A stretch of DNA of 11,650 nucleotides from Paludibacter sp. UBA5753 (lineage in GTDB: Bacteria; Bacteroidota; Bacteroidia; Bacteroidales; Paludibacteraceae). Location of the stretch: assembly GCA_002427615.1 (NCBI GenBank), contig DIFH01000128.1:1-11650 (forward strand), written 5' to 3'. Every line of letters starts with the position of its first letter. Within the stretch, counting starts at the first letter, position 1. The notes under the pieces are model-generated. The model was not told the origin of the DNA and did no database searches. It worked only from the letters and a program-made list of their open reading frames with translations. A program made the translations under genes and the position numbers. Positions 1-6,743 of the stretch are shown here, piece by piece.

Positions 1-47
1 TTATTTTAATCTGTCAAAGTCGAATTAAATAATTTTGAATTATGAGG

Positions 48-55
48 CAAAGATA
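48..55 (-). promoter_or_regulatory. -7 promoter box TATCTTTG, pointing left out of the window
   Basis: Read on the - strand this is TATCTTTG, an exact match to the Bacteroidota sigma-ABfr -7 consensus TAnnTTTG. No good -33 TTTG lies 19 nt upstream, which fits a promoter that depends on an activator. The direct-repeat operator at 82-117 has the same orientation and ends 26 nt upstream. No ATG on the - strand occurs between the box and position 1, so the controlled gene must start beyond the left edge. Confidence 0.6.
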
Positions 56-81
56 TTATAGAAATAAATAAAATCCTCACA

Positions 82-117
82 ATTTCAATGAACGACATGT
101 AAGACTCAACAAACAAC
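82..117 (-). promoter_or_regulatory. Paired direct repeat, 21-bp period: probable LytTR-type operator for the divergent left gene
   Basis: On the - strand the distal copy is GTTGTTTGTTGAG (117-105) and the proximal copy GTCGTTCATTGAAAT (96-82), separated by 8 nt, so the copies start exactly 21 bp apart. Both contain GTTN[AG] (GTTTG, GTTCA), the centre of the published LytTR site consensus. The arrangement is repeated almost base for base at 10038-10073, with the same 26-nt distance to a TATCTTTG box. The site lies between the left-facing promoter and the right-facing promoter of the first kinase gene, so it could also autoregulate the kinase. Binding by a LytTR protein is inferred; the repeat itself is seen directly. 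Confidence 0.65.
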
Positions 118-151
118 AAGCTTTGCCTATCAATTTTTTAAAAAAATGCTG

Positions 152-159
152 TATGTTTG
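152..159 (+). promoter_or_regulatory. -7 promoter box TATGTTTG for the first kinase-regulator pair
   Basis: TATGTTTG fits TAnnTTTG and ends 25 nt before the ATG at 185. The only upstream TTTG (122-125) is 26 nt away, longer than the usual 19, so the -33 element is weak or absent. The short A-rich leader is normal for the phylum. Confidence 0.45.
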
Positions 160-184
160 TATTCCATAATAAAGGAATATTTAC

Positions 185-1225
185 ATGGTTCAAATAAATA
201 TACATACAAACACAAAAAAGAATCCTTCCATCTGGAGTGTACATTTCGCATTCTGGATAGTAATATTCAGCTTGTCGGTCTATTTTGCTGCATTATCAAT
301 TAATGGTATGTATTTGCTTCAAAGATCACTTGTATTGATTGCGGTAAATATATTTTTATTTTATGCCATTTACTCGTGGATTATTCCTGAATTTTTTTTA
401 AAGAAACGAATTCTGAAAGCAATTGTATTGTTATTTGTGTTAATTGTATTGGTTGCCATTACAAGGTTTTATGGAGATGCCTACTTGATGGATAAGTTTA
501 ACAGGGAGCCCGGATTTAATATCTCTATGTCGAGAAGAATCTTATTGATGTTATTCGGTGAATTTGTTTTTTGCGGATTTGCCGGTTTATTGCGTATGAC
601 AGTGATTGTATATGAAAACAATAAACGGATGGACGAACTTGAGAAACTTCAGTTAAATACTGAGTTATTGTTTCTGAAAGCACAAATGAGTCCACATTTT
701 CTTTTCAATTCCATAAACAATATATATTCACTTGTTTTACTTAAATCGGACAAAGCGCCGGAAGCTTTGATGAAATTATCCGAGTTGTTGCGATATTCCC
801 TTTACGAATGTCATAATAAAGTTACGCTCCAACAGGAACTTGAGGCTGTAAAATCATATATCGATTTGTTTAAACTGAAATTTGAAGATCAAATCGATCT
901 GGAACTGAAAGTGGAACTTGAACACATTGACTACCCGATTGAACCTTTACTTTACGTGCCTCTTATCGAAAACGCCTTGAAGTATTCGGGTATTGGAATG
1001 CAACCAAATGCTTATATCAGAATCAATTTTTATGAGCTTGATAATTATATAGTACTTAAAATCAACAACTCCATAGGCTTGCAAAATAAAATACAAGAGG
1101 CAAGCGGCATTGGTTTGACCAATATAAAAAAACGATTAGAAAATATTTATCCGGAGAAATACAAACTGATTATTAATGATTCGGATGGTGAATTTGAAAT
1201 AACACTTAAACTATTGCTCCTATGA
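185..1225 (+). CDS. LytS-type sensor histidine kinase (first pair)
   Basis: This is an inner-membrane sensor kinase of the His_kinase family (PF06580) that pairs with LytTR response regulators. Four hydrophobic segments (about residues 18-38, 44-66, 76-95 and 117-142) form the membrane part; there is no large periplasmic domain, so a membrane or intramembrane signal is likely. A linker helix leads to the H-box QMSPHFLFNSINN, with the predicted phospho-acceptor His171. The ATPase part follows, with N-box PLIENALKYSG (Asn263) and G-box GIGLTNIKKRLENIYP (308-323). The 346-aa length is normal for this class. The stop overlaps the start of the next gene by 4 nt (ATGA), which implies translational coupling to its cognate regulator. 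The ATG at 185 is chosen because it precedes the first membrane segment and follows a plausible promoter. The signal sensed cannot be read from the sequence. Confidence 0.93.
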   Translation: MVQINIHTNTKKNPSIWSVHFAFWIVIFSLSVYFAALSINGMYLLQRSLVLIAVNIFLFYAIYSWIIPEFFLKKRILKAIVLLFVLIVLVAITRFYGDAYLMDKFNREPGFNISMSRRILLMLFGEFVFCGFAGLLRMTVIVYENNKRMDELEKLQLNTELLFLKAQMSPHFLFNSINNIYSLVLLKSDKAPEALMKLSELLRYSLYECHNKVTLQQELEAVKSYIDLFKLKFEDQIDLELKVELEHIDYPIEPLLYVPLIENALKYSGIGMQPNAYIRINFYELDNYIVLKINNSIGLQNKIQEASGIGLTNIKKRLENIYPEKYKLIINDSDGEFEITLKLLLL

Positions 1226-1926
1226 TTCTTACTTGCGTTATAGTTGATGATGAATATTTGGCTATTAAGATACTCGAGGACTATGTGTCGCATAACGAAA
1301 GCCTTCAATTAGCGCACACATTTAAATATCCGCAGGAAGCCTTAAAATTTCTTTTGGCAAACAAGATCGATTTACTGTTTCTCGACATTCAAATGCCTGA
1401 ATTAGATGGATTTGGCATATTATCGAAACTTGAAAAGCCTCCTATGGTGATTTTTACCACAGCCCGACCCGATTATGCTTTTAAGGCGTACGAACTGAAT
1501 ATACTTGATTACCTGCTAAAACCAATATCGATATCCCGTTTCCAGAAAGCCGTAGAAAAGGCTGTGGAGTATTCAAATTTATTGGTTATGAATGACATAC
1601 TTGCACATAACCGCCCGGACTACATGATGATAAGCGCCGATTTTCAGGTACATAAAATTTGCTTCAAAGACATAATATTCATCGAGGGGCTGAGTGAATA
1701 CGTAAAAATCCATTGCCTGACCAGTACTCATGTTACTCTGGCATCGTTAAAAGGATTGGAAGCCAGACTCGAAGGTTTTCCGTTTTACAGGGTTCACAAA
1801 AGCTTTATCATCAATAAAGACTATATGAAATCATTATCGCATTCAGAAATAATCCTGAACAACGGGAAAACTATCCCCATAGGCAGGGTGTACCGAAAAG
1901 AAGTTATGGAAGCTTTGGGCAAATAA
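1222..1926 (+). CDS. LytTR-family response regulator (first pair)
   Basis: This is a DNA-binding response regulator of 234 aa with an N-terminal receiver domain (about 1-120) and a C-terminal LytTR domain (about 135-230). Receiver residues are intact: acidic pair Asp9/Asp10, phospho-acceptor Asp55 in LFLDIQMPELDGF, Thr80 and Lys100 in LLKP. The LytTR part shows the typical EYVKIH and FYRVHKSFIIN motifs. LytTR proteins bind two direct repeats about 21 bp apart, and such repeats occur three times in this window. The ATGA overlap with the kinase indicates a cognate pair. By proximity its best targets are the nearly identical operators at 82-117 and 10038-10073, but this assignment is inference. 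No terminator hairpin follows in the 55-bp gap, so read-through into the second pair is possible. Confidence 0.93.
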   Translation: MILTCVIVDDEYLAIKILEDYVSHNESLQLAHTFKYPQEALKFLLANKIDLLFLDIQMPELDGFGILSKLEKPPMVIFTTARPDYAFKAYELNILDYLLKPISISRFQKAVEKAVEYSNLLVMNDILAHNRPDYMMISADFQVHKICFKDIIFIEGLSEYVKIHCLTSTHVTLASLKGLEARLEGFPFYRVHKSFIINKDYMKSLSHSEIILNNGKTIPIGRVYRKEVMEALGK

Positions 1927-1968
1927 TTTTTTAGCAAATTAGTGATATTACAAATGGCTGAAAAAGAT

Positions 1969-1976
1969 TACTTTTG
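1969..1976 (+). promoter_or_regulatory. -7 promoter box TACTTTTG immediately before the second kinase gene
   Basis: TACTTTTG matches TAnnTTTG and ends only 5 nt before the ATG at 1982. A start site at the normal distance from this box would fall at or within a few nucleotides of the ATG, giving a leaderless or nearly leaderless transcript. No -33 TTTG lies at the expected distance. It could be a chance match, with the gene expressed by read-through. Confidence 0.4.
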
Positions 1977-1981
1977 CAAAC

Positions 1982-3040
1982 ATGAAAGCAACATTCTTCT
2001 TAAACCCAATAAAGCAGATAAAAAAACGAAGCCCGAATTGGAAGATAGCCATCGTTTTTTCGGCTTTTCTTTCGGCTTTTAACCTATTGAATAACAGTCA
2101 GTACTATTCCGATACAAATTTCAGCAGTATCGTTTTAAGCTGGAGCGGAACTTTTGCTTTTCTTTTATTAAGCTGGTATGTCATTGCTTTTTTAACCGAA
2201 TTTATTGAAAAGCTCGATCGGAAAATCAATTTGTGGGAAAGGATCCTGATTATTGTTGTCAGCGCGACCATCTTATTGGCGCTTTTTTCAGTGATAGGCG
2301 CCTATGTGCGGAAAGAATTTGAAGGATTAAACCCGAGAAAGGAGCATGTTCATTTCTTCATTTTCTTAAGGGGTTTTGTAAGCATTTTCATTATCTATAT
2401 TTTTCAGTCTGCACTGAATCTAAATGCCAAATCTCAGAAAATCATCCTTCAAAATCAGATGCTTAAAACGGAAAATATCCGGGCACAATATGAAATCCTG
2501 CGGCAACAGGTTCACCCTCATTTTTTGTTTAACTCGCTTTCCACCCTGCGTTCCATGATACGTTCCGGGAATAAAAACGCAGAAACTTTCATCGTAAAAC
2601 TTTCCGAAATATACCGTCAGTTATTGCTTAAACGGGAAAAAGAATTTATTCCGCTAAAGGAAGAACTTGAATTTGTCAACGATTACTCGTTTATGCTTTT
2701 TGCCCGGTTTGAGGACATGCTTACTATCGATACGGACATTCCTGAAAATCTAATGGACCTGAAGGTACCCACTTTCAGCCTACAGATATTGTTGGAAAAC
2801 TGCATCAAGCATAACATTGTTTCGCAGGAAAAACCGCTGAAAATTAAAATATTCAATACCGGAACAGACGGTTTGATTATAGAAAATAATTATCAACCGA
2901 AACTATCGCAGGCGGAGCCTTCGGGTTACGGGCTGCAAAATCTGGCTCAACGATATACTTTGTTGGGATTTCCGGACAGTGTCGATGTGTTTTCTGATGA
3001 ATCCGTTTTCCGGGTCAGAATTAAATTGCTGGACTTATGA
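1982..3040 (+). CDS. LytS-type sensor histidine kinase (second pair)
   Basis: This is a 352-aa membrane histidine kinase of the same PF06580 class as the first, but clearly diverged from it. Hydrophobic segments lie at about 22-38, 50-73, 86-108 and 124-145. A helical linker (about 150-175) leads to the H-box VHPHFLFNSLSTLR with His180 as predicted phospho-acceptor. The N-box is LLENCIKHN (Asn273) and the G-box GYGLQNLAQRY (315-325). There is no sizeable extracytoplasmic domain, so the signal is probably sensed in the membrane. The 3' end overlaps its regulator by 4 nt (ATGA). The export operon starts about 100 bp after that regulator, so the pair plausibly senses envelope stress or a compound handled by the exporter. 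That role is inferred from context. Confidence 0.92.
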   Translation: MKATFFLNPIKQIKKRSPNWKIAIVFSAFLSAFNLLNNSQYYSDTNFSSIVLSWSGTFAFLLLSWYVIAFLTEFIEKLDRKINLWERILIIVVSATILLALFSVIGAYVRKEFEGLNPRKEHVHFFIFLRGFVSIFIIYIFQSALNLNAKSQKIILQNQMLKTENIRAQYEILRQQVHPHFLFNSLSTLRSMIRSGNKNAETFIVKLSEIYRQLLLKREKEFIPLKEELEFVNDYSFMLFARFEDMLTIDTDIPENLMDLKVPTFSLQILLENCIKHNIVSQEKPLKIKIFNTGTDGLIIENNYQPKLSQAEPSGYGLQNLAQRYTLLGFPDSVDVFSDESVFRVRIKLLDL

Positions 3041-3801
3041 AAATATTGATAATAGAAGATGAACCGCAAACTGCAAGTGTTTTAAAAGACATCATTCAAG
3101 AAGTCCGGCCTCAATCGGAAATACTGGAGACTCTCGAAAGTATCGGCTTGTCGGTCAAATATCTGTCCGATGCGAAAAACCAGCCGGACTTGATTTTCAT
3201 GGATATTCAACTTTCCGATGGACTGAGCTTTGAAATCTTTTCCAAAGTTACCGTTAAATGTCCGGTCATTTTCTGCACAGCTTACGACCAATATACCCTT
3301 CAGGCTTTTAAAACCAATGGAATTGACTACATTCTAAAACCGATAAAAGAAGAAGACATTAAAGCCGCTTTTGCAAAATACGAGAATTTGCAACAGGCGT
3401 TTAAACCTGAGTCCGCCCTCCTGGAATTGATGCGAAACGTGCTGAATGAAAGGAAAACTTACAAAACATCCATCCTGGTGCGTTTCAGAGAAAGTTTTAT
3501 CCCGATAGCTCTGGCCGATATCGCTTTGTTTGTTATGGACAATGAAGTGCTTTATGCATACACTTTTGAAAATAAAAAGTATGCCGTTTTCAAACCGATA
3601 TCGGATATTGAAAATGAAATTGACCCGAATCAATTTTTCCGTATCAACCGGCAGGTTTTAATGAATCGTTCAGCTATCCTGGAAATAGAACCCTATTTTA
3701 ACCGGAAAATGATTGTGAAAACGCGGCTTAAATTAGATGAACATCTTATTGTAAGCCGTTTAAAAGTTTCCGATTTCATGAAATGGATAGAACAACCCTG
3801 A
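3037..3801 (+). CDS. LytTR-family response regulator (second pair)
   Basis: This is a 254-aa response regulator with a receiver domain (about 1-118) and a LytTR DNA-binding domain (about 142-250). Receiver residues are present: Glu7/Asp8, phospho-acceptor Asp56 in FMDIQLSDG, Thr81, and Lys101 in ILKP. The LytTR domain carries FFRINRQVLMN. The gene is coupled to the kinase by an ATGA overlap. A perfect 13-bp direct repeat with 21-bp period begins 3 nt after the stop codon, just upstream of the promoter of the export operon. This makes the gene the obvious candidate activator of that operon, although binding is not demonstrated. There is no terminator hairpin after it. Confidence 0.93.
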   Translation: MKILIIEDEPQTASVLKDIIQEVRPQSEILETLESIGLSVKYLSDAKNQPDLIFMDIQLSDGLSFEIFSKVTVKCPVIFCTAYDQYTLQAFKTNGIDYILKPIKEEDIKAAFAKYENLQQAFKPESALLELMRNVLNERKTYKTSILVRFRESFIPIALADIALFVMDNEVLYAYTFENKKYAVFKPISDIENEIDPNQFFRINRQVLMNRSAILEIEPYFNRKMIVKTRLKLDEHLIVSRLKVSDFMKWIEQP

Positions 3802-3803
3802 CA

Positions 3804-3837
3804 TTGTTCAATTCACCTTCCTTTTTGTTCAATTCAC
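3804..3837 (+). promoter_or_regulatory. Perfect 13-bp direct repeat, 21-bp period: probable LytTR operator of the export operon
   Basis: TTGTTCAATTCAC occurs at 3804-3816 and again at 3825-3837, identical in all 13 positions with starts 21 bp apart. Each copy contains GTTCA, fitting the GTTN[AG] core of LytTR sites. The second copy ends 11 nt before the putative -33 element of the next promoter, a position suited to activation. The flanks after the core differ from those at the other two operators, and the core-to-promoter distance is 47 nt rather than 40. This suggests a different, probably paralogous, regulator. Confidence 0.7.
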
Positions 3838-3848
3838 TAATATTTTCA

Positions 3849-3879
3849 TTTACAGTCGTATATAATCGATTTATCTTTG
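3849..3879 (+). promoter_or_regulatory. Bacteroidota-type promoter of the export operon (TTTA-N19-TATCTTTG)
   Basis: The -7 box TATCTTTG (3872-3879) matches TAnnTTTG exactly. A TTTA at 3849-3852 lies 19 nt upstream, three of four bases matching the TTTG -33 element. The ATG at 3907 follows 27 nt after the box. The box overlaps a TTG that would extend the following reading frame upstream, so that longer form is not credible. Confidence 0.65.
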
Positions 3880-3906
3880 TGCTGTAATTATAAAAGCACA
3901 ATAGAT

Positions 3907-4332
3907 ATGAAACGATTCATCATTCCTCTGTTGATTTTTTTTAGTCAGACAGCCGTCTTTGCCCAAAATCCGGCGGATAAAATTGTTGGAGAGTGGTTGA
4001 ATGAAGAAAAAACTTCCAAAATAGAAATATCAAAAACCGGAAATTCCTATTCCGGGAAAATTGTTTGGCTTGCACATCCGAAAGGTTCGGATGGAAAACC
4101 TCTCACGGATATAAAAAATCCTGACCCACACAAAAGAACGCAAAGTATTCTTGGCTTAACCATCGTTACCGGATTAAAATATTCTTCCGGTGAATGGACG
4201 GGCGGAACAATTTATGCACCCAAAAAAGGACAGTATGCCGATTGTTCCGTTACCGTGAGTGATAGTAATAAACTGAAAATTAAAGTATCAAAAGGGATAT
4301 TATCCAAAACAATAATATGGACAAAACAATGA
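3907..4332 (+). CDS. DUF2147-family secreted protein
   Basis: This is a predicted exported protein of 141 aa. Starting at the ATG at 3907 gives a clean signal peptide (MKRFIIPLLIFFSQTAVFAQ, cleavage near residue 19 or 20). The mature part has the hallmarks of DUF2147 (PF09917): GEWLNEEKTSKIEI at the start, GKIVWL, then NPDPHKRTQSILGL, WTGGTIYAPKKGQYADC and a closing WTKQ. Members are small periplasmic or secreted beta-rich proteins of unproven function. The usual RGY-like turn near the end is altered here. It is the first gene of the export operon, and its stop overlaps the next ATG (ATGA). The frame is open further upstream to a TTG at 3877, but that codon lies inside the promoter box, so 3907 is preferred. 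A role as an accessory of the exporter is inference. Confidence 0.88.
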   Translation: MKRFIIPLLIFFSQTAVFAQNPADKIVGEWLNEEKTSKIEISKTGNSYSGKIVWLAHPKGSDGKPLTDIKNPDPHKRTQSILGLTIVTGLKYSSGEWTGGTIYAPKKGQYADCSVTVSDSNKLKIKVSKGILSKTIIWTKQ

Positions 4333-5639
4333 AACGAAAATATCTGATATTGGCTTTGATTTTCAGTTTACAGATAAACGTCCTGATGGCACAGCAGCAT
4401 CAGTTCACATCTGTAGAAGAAATCTGGACTTATGCACTTATCCATAATCCCGAAAATAGCATTTACCAATTGAAAATTGAACAGGCTAAAGAAGATAAAA
4501 GGAATGCCAATAGCTATATTTACCCTAAAATTTCAGCCGGTTTTTCGGGACAAAGAAACATTAAAACCCCTGAAACGCCTGTGCCTGGTGAAATATTGGG
4601 CAAACCGGGTGAAACGGTTTATCTGAAGTTCGGTCAGGATTATAGCTACAATACCGGTCTGACAATTAGCAAAAGTATTTTAAACTGGCAGGCGAAATAT
4701 CAGAACAAGATTGCAAAATTGACTGTTTCTTACAAAGAAACCGAGAAAAAACATTTCGAGCAAATACTGAAAGAACAGTCGGCGCAAATATACTACGCAG
4801 CCCTTACCGCCAATCAAGCGGTCGCAATCGGGTACCGGGACATGTTAATAGCGGATTCCCTGTTAGCGCTTGCCAACGACCGTTTTGCCGCCGGACTCAT
4901 TGATGCACTGACACTGAATCAGGTAAAGATAAACAGAAATAATGTATCCGAAAAGTTAGTGCAGAGCAAGGAATACCAACATCAGTACTTGCAGAATTTA
5001 AAAGAATTACTGGGTCTTACGGCTACCGATACGGTTTCTTTGACGGAAAACATTGGATTACAAAAACCGATTCTCCCCGAATATGCATTGATGCCGGATG
5101 ATTCGTATCTTGATTTGTTTCGTCTGCAAACCGATATGGCGGGTTATGAGATTAAAAAATCATCGGCAAGATTTGCCCCAAAAATTGATTACGTTCATTA
5201 CATTGGCGGAGTTCAGTATCAGAATGATTTAACATTGTCATTCAAACAAGAAAACTGGAGACCGAACAACTATATCGGGTTATCAATCTCTATTCCCTTG
5301 TTTACCGGATTCTCAAACAAGGCGCAATATAAATCTGCCAAAATATCGAAAAGTATGGCCGAAAAATCCTATCGGGACGAAATACGGAAATCAGCTATTG
5401 CCGACAGTGTCCTGTTGAACAGCTATTTATCCGCTGCACAACTGGTTGAATCTGCAACGAAGACCTATCAAATTTCGGAAAATAGCGTAGAACTTACTGC
5501 TCAAAAGTATTCTCAGGGACTAATCGGTCTGGATGAATATCTGAAACTTTTTGAAGATTATTTAGATGCTGAAAACCAATATCTTAATAGATTATCCGAA
5601 TATTTAATTATCAGGGCAACGATTGAAGCCCGAAAATAA
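4329..5639 (+). CDS. TolC-family outer membrane efflux channel
   Basis: This is an outer membrane channel subunit of the outer membrane efflux protein family (PF02321), the exit duct of a tripartite export system. The 436-aa product starts with a signal peptide (about 1-21, ending VLMAQ). Two repeats follow, each a long helical stretch plus beta-strands: the first with a QAKEDKRNANSYIYPKISAG strand region, the second with SSARFAPKIDYVHYIGG and IGLSISIPLFTGFSNKAQYK. The phrase SIPLFTGFSNKAQYKSA is highly typical of the family. ATG 4329 is preferred over ATG 4317 because it overlaps the upstream stop as ATGA and gives the better signal peptide (MKRKYLILALIFSLQ). The membrane-fusion protein follows 11 nt downstream. 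Confidence 0.93.
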   Translation: MKRKYLILALIFSLQINVLMAQQHQFTSVEEIWTYALIHNPENSIYQLKIEQAKEDKRNANSYIYPKISAGFSGQRNIKTPETPVPGEILGKPGETVYLKFGQDYSYNTGLTISKSILNWQAKYQNKIAKLTVSYKETEKKHFEQILKEQSAQIYYAALTANQAVAIGYRDMLIADSLLALANDRFAAGLIDALTLNQVKINRNNVSEKLVQSKEYQHQYLQNLKELLGLTATDTVSLTENIGLQKPILPEYALMPDDSYLDLFRLQTDMAGYEIKKSSARFAPKIDYVHYIGGVQYQNDLTLSFKQENWRPNNYIGLSISIPLFTGFSNKAQYKSAKISKSMAEKSYRDEIRKSAIADSVLLNSYLSAAQLVESATKTYQISENSVELTAQKYSQGLIGLDEYLKLFEDYLDAENQYLNRLSEYLIIRATIEARK

Positions 5640-5650
5640 ATAAAGACAAA

Positions 5651-6739
5651 ATGAAACGAATTTTATTCATACTTAGCTTGATCGGTTCACTGTGCTTAAC
5701 TGGATGTGAGGGGCAGGAAAAAACCTTACCACAAAGAAAAGACATTGTAGATGTGGTTTTTGCAAGTGGAAATATTGTTACCGAAGACCAACACTCAATC
5801 GCATCCCTTTCGGAAGGTTATCTGGTAGAATCCTTTGTAAAAGAAGGAGATAGTGTTACGGTCGGACAAACGCTGTTTCATATTTATGGAGAAACGCAGA
5901 AAGCCCTACTGGAAAGTTCCCGTGCCGCTTATCATCATAAGCTTGACAACCTGAAGCCCAACTCCACCGTTTTTCAGGAATTGAACGCTCAACGCATTCA
6001 GATCAAAAATAAATTGGAAACGGATTCTTTGAATTTCCTTCGATTTCAAAACCTGATTCAGTCAAATGCCGTATCCCGAACCGATTACGACAAGTCGAAG
6101 CTGGCTTATGAAAATTCCAGACAGGACTTGCGGGTTATTGAAAGCCGCATAAATGATACAAAAAAGAATATGGAACTGGACTTGATGAATGCCAAAGCGA
6201 ACCTGATATCACAACAAGACAATAATTCTTATTTTACAATAAACAGCCGGGTCAACGGCGTGGTATTTCAAATTGCCAAAACAGATGGGGAATTGGTAAA
6301 AAGAGGAGAATTGATTGCAGAAATAGGTTCGGGAGATTTTATGGCAAAGTTGCAGATTTCTGAAGAAGACATCAATCGCGTACAATTGGGTCAGGACGTT
6401 TTTATCGAACTCAATACAGATAAAAACAATGCACACAAGGCTAAAATCACGAGGATTTATCCTGCTTTCGATACAAAAGATCAATCATTTATCGCCGAAG
6501 CTAAATTTGAGGGTGCGATCCGAAACTTAAAATCAGGAACACAGCTTCAGGCAAATATTGTGATTCAAGAGAAAAAAAATGCGCTGGTCATTCCCACTGA
6601 ATATTTGCTCCCAAATGATTATGTAATGGTTCGCAAACGAAAAGAAAAAACGAAAGTGCAGATTGGCATAAAAACTACTGAATGGGTTGAAATCCTACAA
6701 GGTCTTGATGAAAATACAACAATCGTTTTACCTGAATAA
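5651..6739 (+). CDS. HlyD/MacA-type membrane-fusion lipoprotein
   Basis: This is the periplasmic adaptor of the tripartite exporter, bridging the permease and the TolC-like channel. The product of 362 aa starts with a lipoprotein signal peptide ending in the lipobox LTGC, so Cys19 is the predicted lipidated residue. The half-motifs of the lipoyl-like domain are visible as LSEGYLVESFVKEGDSVTVG (53-72) and INSRVNGVVFQIAKTDGELV (about 197-216). Between them lies a helical hairpin (about 83-185). A beta-barrel domain (about 228-308) and a membrane-proximal domain follow. The length is normal for MacA-like adaptors. The permease gene starts 4 nt after the stop. The family identification is firm; the exported substrate is unknown. 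Confidence 0.92.
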   Translation: MKRILFILSLIGSLCLTGCEGQEKTLPQRKDIVDVVFASGNIVTEDQHSIASLSEGYLVESFVKEGDSVTVGQTLFHIYGETQKALLESSRAAYHHKLDNLKPNSTVFQELNAQRIQIKNKLETDSLNFLRFQNLIQSNAVSRTDYDKSKLAYENSRQDLRVIESRINDTKKNMELDLMNAKANLISQQDNNSYFTINSRVNGVVFQIAKTDGELVKRGELIAEIGSGDFMAKLQISEEDINRVQLGQDVFIELNTDKNNAHKAKITRIYPAFDTKDQSFIAEAKFEGAIRNLKSGTQLQANIVIQEKKNALVIPTEYLLPNDYVMVRKRKEKTKVQIGIKTTEWVEILQGLDENTTIVLPE

Positions 6740-6743
6740 GTTC

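Noticed and set aside
3082..3633. Open - strand frames of 69 and 99 codons opposite the second regulator
   Set aside because: They lie entirely within a strongly supported response regulator gene, have no promoter or homology-like features, and arise from the codon bias of the opposite strand.
6687..6743. Longer N-terminus for the permease starting at 6687
   Set aside because: It would overlap the 3' end of the adaptor gene by more than 50 nt and add residues unlike the family's N-terminus; ATG 6744 places MKKS directly before the first membrane segment.
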